DNA of 7,975 nucleotides. Origin: an uncultured Clostridium sp. (lineage in GTDB: Bacteria; Bacillota; Clostridia; UBA1212; UBA1255). The notes below the pieces were generated by a model. It saw only the letters and a list, made by a program, of their open reading frames with translations, did not search any database and had not been told where the DNA came from. A program made the position numbers and the translations under genes. The stretch spans positions 1 to 7,975 of the forward strand of contig USLW01000082.1 of assembly GCA_900555605.1 (NCBI GenBank), given 5' to 3'. This document shows positions 1-6,823 of the stretch, one piece after another (position 1 is the first letter of the stretch; each line of letters starts with the position of its first letter).

Positions 1-1497
1 CGGCAGCGGCGGCGGGGAAAACGTATCCTGCTTCTTTCTGCGATGCTGCCGGACCAGCAGCCACACGATTCCCGTTATCCCGGCAGCGCACAGCACGGCA
101 AGGGCGATTATGCATTTCACCTGCAGTGATTGATCAGACTGATATTTTTCTCTTTCCAGCCGGGACTGCGCCTGCAGCCTTTCATACTGCTGACGAAGAT
201 CCTCGTCCTGCCTGTCGGGGGTCGGAGACGGTTCCGCCGGATCATCGCCGGGCGTAGGTTCCGGCGCTGTATACCGCTGTACGGTATGTTCCATGGTATC
301 ATATTGATACCATGCACTTTCGCCGTTCCAATTCATTCCGTAGAACAATACAAAGGAATGCTCCCCGGAAGCCTCCTGGGTCCATACCGTAACCGTTTCA
401 CCGAATAATTCCATGGTATCCGTATAGGAAAACCGATCGGGAACTTTGACCGTATCGTCAACATGCAGAACAGTGTAAATGACGCTGTTGGTCTGCAGGC
501 CGATGTATCTTGTGAATGCATTCGTTTCTTCAAAATAGATATAGAATGCGCCGAAGCCATTTGCATCCTTTAAGTACAGCAGCGTCAAATCTTTGCGGAT
601 TCCTTTTGCAATTGTGATTTCCTCATCCTGATAGGTGCCGGGAGCCTCTTCAAAGCCCTCCAGCGGCGTGACACCGGCAAAATCCCGTTCCACGGTATAC
701 GGCTCCCCGTCCACGATAACCGGAATTTCTTCCGGCGGCACCGGAGTCGGCTGTACGGGAGTCGGCTCCACCGGCGGCGCTTCTCGGATAAACGTAATCG
801 TATAAGTCATAGAAGAGCCGTTCGGCGCAAAAACCTTAATGTTTACTTTCGATTCCCCAACCGGAACAGGATTGGGAATCGTCGACATTTCTCCCCTGCC
901 GCCGGCGCTGGCAGGCTGAGAGGCAACCGCATTGATGCCGTCGATGCGCGCGACGCTGTTGGGCAGATAAACCGTATAAGAGGTCGTCCCCGGACGAAAG
1001 GCAGGCGTCAGCGTTCTGCCGGGCACCTCCAGGCTTTTCAGAGAAGCATCATCCGATCCCTCCGCCCAAACCCGCACGTCAAGAGAATTTGTTGTAAAGG
1101 GAACTCTTTCAATATCGCCATTGATTAATGCAACCATTTTGCAATTTTCTATTGTAAAGCTTCCTGTTCCCGTCTGAATTGCTTTTACCGGATAGCTGAA
1201 TTCTTCTACTTTCGCACCTGGAGCAGAGGGGTCAAAATGTACAGGTATGCTGCCCGCATAATCGCCGCAGCTGAAGAGCTTGCTGTCATATATAATATTA
1301 AATGAGCCAACTGTAATATTGACATCTGACGACATCTGAACCCGCAGCGTAAAGGTCTCTCCCTTTTCTACGTTTGTATCATCCACGCGCACAGTCAGTT
1401 TTCCGGAAGCTGCCCGGACAGGCATTGGTTCCGGCAGATATGCGAAAAGAAATCCCATCACTAAAATAATACAGATGAACATATATTGTTTTTTCAT
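1..1497 (-). CDS. Membrane-anchored cohesin-domain protein (3' end outside window)
   Basis: Partial gene: 499 codons are read from the ATG at 1497 to base 1 without a stop. Residues 1-29 form a signal peptide (basic MKKQ start, hydrophobic core, likely cleavage around VRA-A). Residues about 32-145 look like a cohesin beta-sandwich (SGKLTVRVDDTNVEKGETF, then VGSFNIIYDSKLF). Residues 151-238 are one cadherin-like beta-sandwich domain (LKSLEVPGRTLTPAF ... TYTITF). A proline-rich linker (240-256) leads to an unassigned module (about 258-410), a second Pro/Thr linker, a charged coiled-coil-like stretch (430-457), one transmembrane helix (about 461-483), then RQHRRKKQ and a proline-rich cytoplasmic tail. 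The start is supported by GGGAGG at 1503-1508, five bases upstream. It lies 101 bases downstream of the dockerin-bearing hydrolase gene on the same strand, so the two are probably co-transcribed. Inference: it acts as a surface receptor holding the hydrolase by cohesin-dockerin binding. The cohesin call rests on motif reading alone. Confidence 0.8.
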   Translation of the reverse strand, partial: MKKQYMFICIILVMGFLFAYLPEPMPVRAASGKLTVRVDDTNVEKGETFTLRVQMSSDVNITVGSFNIIYDSKLFSCGDYAGSIPVHFDPSAPGAKVEEFSYPVKAIQTGTGSFTIENCKMVALINGDIERVPFTTNSLDVRVWAEGSDDASLKSLEVPGRTLTPAFRPGTTSYTVYLPNSVARIDGINAVASQPASAGGRGEMSTIPNPVPVGESKVNIKVFAPNGSSMTYTITFIREAPPVEPTPVQPTPVPPEEIPVIVDGEPYTVERDFAGVTPLEGFEEAPGTYQDEEITIAKGIRKDLTLLYLKDANGFGAFYIYFEETNAFTRYIGLQTNSVIYTVLHVDDTVKVPDRFSYTDTMELFGETVTVWTQEASGEHSFVLFYGMNWNGESAWYQYDTMEHTVQRYTAPEPTPGDDPAEPSPTPDRQDEDLRQQYERLQAQSRLEREKYQSDQSLQVKCIIALAVLCAAGITGIVWLLVRQHRRKKQDTFSPPPLP

Positions 1498-1598
1498 AAT
1501 GACCTCCCGTGCCGCTTTCAACGGCCCACATTACAATCAAAGCCAGTTCTTTTACATGCAGACGCTCCCGTTATTTTCAGGAGCATACTTCTGCGTTT

Positions 1599-4500
1599 CT
1601 ACCGCGTCTGTGCAAATGAAATGTCCCACCACAAATAATGCTTAAAAGAAGCAAGGTCAAATAAATCGATGCCTGCTGAATCCGCATAAATATTCCCCGC
1701 CTCCGCGTAAATGCCGGAAAGCTTGATTCCGCCCCAGACCTCTTGCTTTAAATAAGCGTAGTCAAATAAATCAACAAGCCCGTCTCCGTTCACATCTCCG
1801 TAAATAACAACTGTATAGGCATACTGCTGCTTCCCCTCATCATCGTATACGACGATTCTGTCTCCCGTACATAAAACGCCGGATTTTACCTTTCCATTCT
1901 TGTCCAGCTGCTTCACTGTACAGTTGATTGCAGTCATATTCTTTACAGCATCGTTAAAATGCATTCCGATGGTGAAGCCGTTGATCTGGCCGTCACGAAC
2001 CTGATAGCTTCCGGTATTGAACTGCATGGCCGGCCGCCGCGTCACGGTGATTACATAATTTCTCGCAGTACCGTCCTCATTTGCCACAGAAACAGTGATC
2101 GTATTTTTTCCTACAGTCAGATTCGTCGTGCCGGTCCCTGTCACGGGAATTCCGTCGGCAGACGGCACAGCATGAACCGTAACGGAATCCACCGTATTCG
2201 GAACCGTCAGCGTATAGGCATAATGCTCCTGCTCAAATGCAGGGCTAAGCGAATACCCGCTGACAGTCAGAGAGGATAAATAATAGTTGATGCTTTGATT
2301 ACGCGTCACTGTAATCGTGTAGACCTTTGTCTCTCCGCCGGCAGACTGTACGGCTACCTGAATTTGGTTTTCACCGACCTGCAGCGCGTGGGTGCCGGTA
2401 CCGGTTACCGCTGCCTCCGGAAGCAGTGCCTCGGCCAGGACCTTGACGGACTTTATGCTGTACGGAACAGTCAGGCTGTAATCTGCCTGGTTCGGCGAGA
2501 AATCAGGATGCAGGGCTTGTCCCTCTATGATCAGGGAGGACAAAAAGTTTTCCTGATTCTCCATCCGCTCCACGGAAACCGTATAGGTTTTAGAAGCGCC
2601 GTCCGCGGCAGTTACCGTGATTTCAAATTGATTTTTCCCGACCTGAAGGGATTTGGCGCCAATGCCGGTTACCGTACTATCCGCAGCAGCGGCTTCCGCC
2701 GCTAAAGTAATGGTCTGCACCGTATACGGCACCACCAGAGAATAGGTATATTGACTACTGCTGAAGGCCGGGGTTAAATCGTATCCGTCGGCTGTCAGGG
2801 ATTTCAGGGTATTGTCCGTCCGCTCCGCCCGCACTGCGGTGATTCGGTAGGTTTTCGTCATGCCGTTTTCTGCCGTAACCACAATTTCTATTATATTTTC
2901 ACCCACAGACAGAGCATGTACGCCGGTTCCGGTTATGACGGAACCTTCAATAAACGGAGTGGCCGCAATCTGAACAGAATCCGTACCGTAAGGCACCTCT
3001 ATACGGTATTCATAATGATACATGTCAAAAACCGGATCTAACGCATATCCTTCTACGGTCAGCGACGTCAGATAATTACTGTTGTAATCCCTTCTGTATA
3101 CAGAGAGCGTATACACCTTGGAGGTACCGTTCTCCGCGGTAACGGTAATCAAAATCAGATTGCTTCCAACCTCCAGGTGATGGGTTCCGGTGCCTGTTAC
3201 TTGGGCGGTATCGGATGCAATGGCCTCTGCCAGCACATTGACGGTCTCGGATTCAAACGGAACCGTGATATTATATATATCCGTATCTAAATCAAAAACC
3301 GGACTCAGTTCAAATCCGTCGACAGACAGGGATTGCAGTTTATAATTGGGATTTCCGTCAACAGCAGGCATGGGACAGGACTCCGGCATATCCTCATAAA
3401 TCGGGATTCTGAATTGAAACGCATTCTGCATCGCGCCCATATCCGCATACGCCCTTTTGGTGCTGAAGCCCTCATTATGGGAGGCCAGCAGATTCTGCAT
3501 ATACTGCCGCCAGAATAAATCTCCGTCAGAGTCGTCCACATCGAATTTCTGCAGATAGATCGTATTCTGATTGCGTGCGATATATCTTTGGGCAATCTTT
3601 TGAGAACCGCCGTACAGCGCCTTATAACGACTGTCCCAACCCTCTCTCTTTGCTTCTTTTAACCCGTTTACCACAATTTGATCATAAGTATTGCCGCCGG
3701 TTGCTTCAATGTTAAAATAGTTATAATACCCCTCGTATCCCGGATAAGTACCGGAGATTAAGGGATCCTTTGAAATATAGGAGCCGTCCGGCTGGCGTTC
3801 CCCCGTCCCCTTCTCCTGTTTCACACGGCTGGCCAAATGATAAGGACTTACATTCAGTTCTTTGCCGACCTGCATAAACGCCTGCGCATACGTCAGCCCC
3901 GAAGTTTCATCCAATACAGCATTGCTCATAAAGGTTCCCTTTAAAATGAGTTCGACGCCTGCTTCCGTATGGCAGGACTCTGCAAAGGTCAGCAGTTCAA
4001 ACTGGAAAATGTGATCTTCCGTCAGAAAGTTTCTGGGATCCATAAAATATTCCACAATTTCTTCAGAGGCCTGCACCCAATACGTGGGACTCAATATAAC
4101 CCAATCATTTTTCATCCAGTTAAATGCGCCGTACTGCAGCGATTTCCAGGAGGACAGACAGGGATGCATTTTCCCGTCCATGTAGATACTATCCTTCGGG
4201 ATTAAATTATCCCCGATCTTTGTTTCATTTTCAATCACATAGTCCCAGTTCAGATTTGTGTGGAAACCGATAAACTCCCAGGCCGGGTACTTCTTATGCA
4301 GCTCACGCAGCAGCACTTTATAGCTTTCCGGAAATCCGTTCTCCTCCAGCTTTTTTTCAAAATCCACATCTTCCCCTTCCACAATCACAATATAATCGCT
4401 GTGGCAGTAGCCTGTATATGGATTATTTTTATATGTAAATTCGACTTGATACCAAAGCGCTCCATCCGCGGCCGGCGCCTCGCCGAGAATGGTAACATTT

Positions 4501-4727
4501 TGACCGTTCAGCAGATAAATCTCCAGTCCGTCCTGATCACGTACCCGCTCATAAACCGTACCGGGACCAATCCGCACGTTCAGAGAGGTGTCCACCTTGA
4601 CATATCCATACCGGACCTCTGCCCCCCGCGCCTCTCTCCGGCCGGGCAAAAGGCCTGCCGCATAGGTAAAGATAAATATAATACACAATAATGCCATGCG
4701 CCATCTTCTGCCGAATCCGTTCCTCAT
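1599..4727 (-). CDS. Secreted SH3b-glucosaminidase with cadherin-like repeats and C-terminal dockerin
   Basis: Probable cell-wall hydrolase cleaving peptidoglycan glycan strands outside the cell. From the ATG at 4727 (1042 residues): signal peptide about 1-36 (NGFGRRWR, then a hydrophobic core); SH3b domain about 40-116 (SLNVRIGPG); a helical region; a glucosaminidase-like catalytic domain about 278-422 with SRVKQEKG, where Glu305 is the likely catalytic acid, followed by GYYNYFNI. Five cadherin-like beta-sandwich repeats begin near 464, 553, 641, 729 and 817. A pre-dockerin module (about 903-975) ends in a type I dockerin (977-1034): loop 1 GDVNGDGLVDLFD keeps Asp978, Asn980, Asp982 and Asp989, while loop 2 is degenerate. 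The frame is open upstream to a TTG at 4811, with ATGs at 4799 and 4751. I chose 4727 because AGGAGG (4739-4744) sits 11 bases upstream and it gives a normal signal peptide; 4751 with GAGGA four bases upstream is the best alternative. It is first in an operon with the cohesin gene. Confidence 0.88.
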   Translation of the reverse strand: MRNGFGRRWRMALLCIIFIFTYAAGLLPGRREARGAEVRYGYVKVDTSLNVRIGPGTVYERVRDQDGLEIYLLNGQNVTILGEAPAADGALWYQVEFTYKNNPYTGYCHSDYIVIVEGEDVDFEKKLEENGFPESYKVLLRELHKKYPAWEFIGFHTNLNWDYVIENETKIGDNLIPKDSIYMDGKMHPCLSSWKSLQYGAFNWMKNDWVILSPTYWVQASEEIVEYFMDPRNFLTEDHIFQFELLTFAESCHTEAGVELILKGTFMSNAVLDETSGLTYAQAFMQVGKELNVSPYHLASRVKQEKGTGERQPDGSYISKDPLISGTYPGYEGYYNYFNIEATGGNTYDQIVVNGLKEAKREGWDSRYKALYGGSQKIAQRYIARNQNTIYLQKFDVDDSDGDLFWRQYMQNLLASHNEGFSTKRAYADMGAMQNAFQFRIPIYEDMPESCPMPAVDGNPNYKLQSLSVDGFELSPVFDLDTDIYNITVPFESETVNVLAEAIASDTAQVTGTGTHHLEVGSNLILITVTAENGTSKVYTLSVYRRDYNSNYLTSLTVEGYALDPVFDMYHYEYRIEVPYGTDSVQIAATPFIEGSVITGTGVHALSVGENIIEIVVTAENGMTKTYRITAVRAERTDNTLKSLTADGYDLTPAFSSSQYTYSLVVPYTVQTITLAAEAAAADSTVTGIGAKSLQVGKNQFEITVTAADGASKTYTVSVERMENQENFLSSLIIEGQALHPDFSPNQADYSLTVPYSIKSVKVLAEALLPEAAVTGTGTHALQVGENQIQVAVQSAGGETKVYTITVTRNQSINYYLSSLTVSGYSLSPAFEQEHYAYTLTVPNTVDSVTVHAVPSADGIPVTGTGTTNLTVGKNTITVSVANEDGTARNYVITVTRRPAMQFNTGSYQVRDGQINGFTIGMHFNDAVKNMTAINCTVKQLDKNGKVKSGVLCTGDRIVVYDDEGKQQYAYTVVIYGDVNGDGLVDLFDYAYLKQEVWGGIKLSGIYAEAGNIYADSAGIDLFDLASFKHYLWWDISFAQTR
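2034..3338 (-). repeat. Five tandem cadherin-like beta-sandwich domains
   Basis: Intragenic protein-level repeat inside the dockerin-bearing hydrolase. Each unit starts with an L-x-S-L-x-x-x-G motif (LQSLSVDG, LTSLTVEG, LKSLTADG, LSSLIIEG, LSSLTVSG), has a central V-P-Y/F/N strand and a V-T-G-T/I-G turn, and ends in T-Y-x-I/V-T/S-V. Spacings between unit starts are 89, 88, 88 and 88 residues. The pattern fits the cadherin-like beta-sandwich family common in clostridial surface proteins. Such repeats usually act as spacers or wall/carbohydrate-binding modules. The partner cohesin protein carries one copy of the same fold. Confidence 0.8.
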
Positions 4728-4864
4728 CCGCTGCCGTACCTCCTGCTGCATCCATTCCTCATCTGTAAAAAATATCAACTTATTATATTCACGCGGCATC
4801 GCAAAAATCAACGCACAAGAATTTCCATCCCCCTCCGGAAACTGGTGTATGTCAATTATTCATA

Positions 4865-4893
4865 AATATACCATAAAGAAATCATTACCGCAA
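4865..4893 (-). promoter_or_regulatory. Candidate sigma-A promoter for the hydrolase-cohesin operon
   Basis: Read on the minus strand, TTGCGG (4888-4893) is separated by exactly 17 bases from TATATT (4865-4870). Transcription would begin near 4858, leaving an untranslated leader of about 130 bases to the ATG at 4727. No other well-spaced pair was seen in the 430-base gap between the hydrolase and the tRNA. Confidence 0.55.
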
Positions 4894-5002
4894 CGTAAAA
4901 TGTCGATTTTTCAGGCGTACAGCCGATCCGCCTCTGCAGGCCGGCGCTCCGTAAGCTTTTGTTTTGCATACGGCATGGGGCTTCTTGAATTTTTTTCAAA
5001 AT

Positions 5003-5017
5003 AGATCGCCGCGATCT
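5003..5017. promoter_or_regulatory. 15-base dyad, possible operator
   Basis: AGATCGC and GCGATCT form perfect 7-base arms around a single central C. The one-base centre is poor for an RNA hairpin but normal for a dimeric DNA-binding protein. It lies 110 bases upstream of the operon's candidate -35 element, between the operon and tRNA promoters. The function is unknown. Confidence 0.35.
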
Positions 5018-5177
5018 GTCTCTTTTGTATGAAAATTTCTTATCGCCGGGCAAAGATTTATATTCGGAAAGCCCCTTATGCGTCCTGATTGTTTAGAAAA
5101 ATTCCGCAGAATAAAAGATTCGGTTCATCATTCACAGTTTCTCCATAAAATTTCTACCATTATGGAATAATATACCA

Positions 5178-5206
5178 TTGCATTTATATCGGCAGCGTGC
5201 TAAAAT
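5178..5206 (+). promoter_or_regulatory. Promoter of the initiator tRNA gene
   Basis: TTGCAT (5178-5183), a 17-base spacer, and TAAAAT (5201-5206). The predicted transcription start near 5213 leaves a short leader before the tRNA at 5240, as expected for a stable RNA gene. Confidence 0.7.
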
Positions 5207-5239
5207 AAACAACGTTCTGCAAATGGAACACCCATATGA

Positions 5240-5315
<76 letters not shown>

Positions 5316-5321
5316 AATAGC

Positions 5322-5340
5322 GGTGCCAAAAAAGATGCAC
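5322..5340 (+). repeat. Left copy of 19-base inverted repeat
   Basis: Begins with GGTGCC, has a six-A centre and ends GATGCAC. Its reverse complement matches 7070-7088 at 18 of 19 bases. It starts 6 bases after the tRNA CCA and precedes the tRNA terminator. The pair brackets a 1767-base segment with one regulator gene. Confidence 0.75.
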
Positions 5341-5342
5341 CC

Positions 5343-5380
5343 AAGAAAGCCCGAGGTTTCCTCGGGTTTTCTTCATTTTT
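5343..5380 (+). terminator. Rho-independent terminator after tRNA-fMet
   Basis: A 14-pair stem (5343-5356 with 5360-5373) with a three-base TTT loop: AAGAAAGCCCGAGG faces CCTCGGGTTTTCTT with one G-U pair. The 3' side runs into CATTTTT. The A-rich 5' side means it could also work on the other strand. Confidence 0.85.
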
Positions 5381-5589
5381 CGCCGTTTTTCTCACTTTTT
5401 CAAAAATCGCAAAACAATCAAAATAAAAAGATATCATTTGCGGAAATCGACTGATCGGAGGGATTTGAACTAAGACTAAACGTATCGTTGAAATATTCTC
5501 AAAAAGGCGGTTATTGATTTATTTTTCGGTAAGGTGTAAACCATATACAGAAACAGCGCTGTTTACTTTTTAACACGAAAGGTGAATTT
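5381..5589. other. AT-rich spacer with a tRNA-like 15-mer and operator region
   Basis: No gene was found. At 5456-5470 the minus strand reads GTTCAAATCCCTCCG, which resembles a tRNA T-loop plus the start of an acceptor 3' strand, but no cloverleaf surrounds it and no CCA follows. The palindrome at 5551-5564 and the regulator's ribosome binding site (AAAGGTG, 5578-5584) complete the spacer. I could not identify a well-formed promoter; TATACA at 5544-5549 is the best -10 candidate but has no good -35. Confidence 0.5.
5551..5564. promoter_or_regulatory. Perfect 14-base palindrome, candidate regulator operator
   Basis: AAACAGC is followed directly by its reverse complement GCTGTTT. It lies 25 bases upstream of the XRE regulator's start codon and just after a possible -10 (TATACA, 5544-5549). 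An outer GTAAAC/GTTTAC pair (5536-5541 and 5561-5566) overlaps it. Position and symmetry suggest autoregulation by the downstream dimeric HTH protein; this is inference. Confidence 0.5.
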
Positions 5590-6690
5590 ATGAAACTGAA
5601 TCTTGCTGAAAATTTAAAAAGATTAAGGAAAGAACGCGGTATTACACAAGAGGAGCTTGCGGGTTTTATCGGTGTATCCTTTCAGGCTATTTCAAAATGG
5701 GAACGAGATGAGGGATATCCCGATATCACACTTTTGCCATCAATTGCAAATTTCTTTAATGTAACTCTTGATGAACTTGTTGGAATGAACGAGATTCAAA
5801 ATCAAGAAAAACGGGATAATTTTTTACGTACTGCTCGAAATTTTAGTTCGGAAGGCAAGCTTGATGAATGTATTTCCGCATTAAGAGATGGACTGCATCA
5901 CTTTCCAAATGATTTTCATATTATGTTGGAGCTTGCTGTTTTTCTTGACGGCTTTGGTAATACTCCCGAAGATCGCAAAAACAATCGGGCTGAATCTGTC
6001 CAATTGTGTGAGCGTATTTTGAAGTTTTGCATGAATAACCAAATAAGAAATAAAGCACAGTCATGTATGTGTTATTCTCTATGGAGAAACGGCGAAACTG
6101 AAAAAGCAGTTAAAATTGCCAAGGATTTGCCTACGCTATATAGTACTGCCGAAACTACTCTGCCAAAATTCTTAAGCGGTAAAGATAAAATTGAATATTG
6201 TCAAACCACAATTCAAAAACTGCATTGGCATTTTTGGTGGCTGATTACTTGCATGATTGATGGTGACGATTACTCTGACACAGAGAAGATCGAACTTTTG
6301 AATAAATCAATTGCCTTTTATAAAATTGTGTATGAAAAAGAAGACTTTGCTTTTTCGCATTGTCGTCTTTCAGACGCGTATGAGAATATCGCAGTACTGC
6401 TGTTGAAGCAAGGAAAGGTAGATAAGGGGTTGGAAAATTTTGAAAAATGCGTAGATCATGCAGTTGCTTATGATACTTTGCCGGATAGCATGAAATTATC
6501 GTCCTTGCTTGTAAACAAACTTGAGTATAAAAAACGAAACACATCCAGATCTACACAAAAAAACAATTGCAGAAATATATTGGATAGTATTTTAAATGAT
6601 TTGAAAGACGAGCGAAGCTTGTATCATCAGTGCGAACAGAAAGACAAATTCAAACAAATCATTGAAAAACTCCACGCAACTGCGAACTAA
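5590..6690 (+). CDS. XRE-family HTH regulator with helical TPR-like C-terminus
   Basis: A 366-residue DNA-binding regulator. Residues about 5-65 are a standard XRE/Cro-CI HTH domain: ENLKRLRKERGITQEELA, then GVSFQAISKWERDEGYPD and a LLPSIANFFNVTLDELVG tail. From about 76 to the end the protein is helical with TPR-like helix pairs, e.g. residues 76-110 (NFSSEGKLDECISALRDGL), about 155-185 (NGETEKAVKIAKDLP) and about 258-300 (LLKQGKVDKGLENFEKC). Related clostridial regulators pair such an HTH with a C-terminal protein- or peptide-sensing domain; the ligand here is unknown. The ATG at 5590 is supported by AAAGGTG five bases upstream. A palindromic operator candidate precedes it and a terminator follows. 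It stands alone, in sequence clearly more AT-rich than the operon to the left, and is bracketed by 19-base inverted repeats, suggesting acquired DNA. Confidence 0.9.
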   Translation: MKLNLAENLKRLRKERGITQEELAGFIGVSFQAISKWERDEGYPDITLLPSIANFFNVTLDELVGMNEIQNQEKRDNFLRTARNFSSEGKLDECISALRDGLHHFPNDFHIMLELAVFLDGFGNTPEDRKNNRAESVQLCERILKFCMNNQIRNKAQSCMCYSLWRNGETEKAVKIAKDLPTLYSTAETTLPKFLSGKDKIEYCQTTIQKLHWHFWWLITCMIDGDDYSDTEKIELLNKSIAFYKIVYEKEDFAFSHCRLSDAYENIAVLLLKQGKVDKGLENFEKCVDHAVAYDTLPDSMKLSSLLVNKLEYKKRNTSRSTQKNNCRNILDSILNDLKDERSLYHQCEQKDKFKQIIEKLHATAN

Positions 6691-6733
6691 TCGAAAATTA
6701 ACGATATCTTTTTTGGTCTGACGTGTCAGAAAG

Positions 6734-6762
6734 AAAAGTCGCGTAAGCGGCTTTTTCTTTTT
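6734..6762 (+). terminator. Rho-independent terminator of the XRE gene
   Basis: AAAAGTCGC (6734-6742) pairs with GCGGCTTTT (6747-6755) through one G-U pair around a GTAA tetraloop, followed by a T-rich tract to 6762. It begins 43 bases after the stop codon. Confidence 0.8.
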
Positions 6763-6768
6763 GTACTC

Positions 6769-6823
6769 TTCACTCTTCTCAAAATCTTCCACGCGACTTT
6801 TCCGGAGAAGATTGAAGAGTGAA
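6769..6823 (+). repeat. Long imperfect hairpin following the terminator
   Basis: TTCACTCTTC (6769-6778) and AATCTTC (6783-6789) pair with 6807-6823 in a stem of 17 pairs interrupted by one four-base bulge (6779-6782). The 17-base loop contains 6792-6802 (CGCGACTTTTC), the exact reverse complement of 6733-6743, the 5' arm of the terminator just upstream. A third short inverted repeat, GCTTTTC/GAAAAGC, lies at 6835-6841 and 6853-6859. Confidence 0.65.

Larger units (their letters stand above)
4812..5177. other. Non-coding spacer between the divergent operon and tRNA gene
   Basis: No convincing gene was found on either strand. It holds the operon promoter (4865-4893), a 15-base dyad (5003-5017) and a 7-base inverted repeat TCCATAA/TTATGGA (5142-5148 and 5160-5166, 11-base loop) just ahead of the tRNA promoter. 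Longer open frames here lack ribosome binding sites and recognisable protein features. Confidence 0.6.

Noticed and set aside
117..566. Three frames of 66-92 codons on both strands
   Set aside because: They overlap the cohesin-protein frame, which has a signal peptide, domains and a transmembrane helix; the short frames have no recognisable features.
1560..1590. Intergenic terminator between the hydrolase and cohesin genes
   Set aside because: The only inverted repeat (GCTCC/GGAGC on the minus strand) has a 5-base stem and is not followed by a T tract, so read-through and an operon are more likely.
1959..2705. Plus-strand frames opposite the cadherin-like repeats
   Set aside because: They lie wholly inside the well-supported hydrolase gene, have no ribosome binding sites and show repeat-derived low-quality composition.
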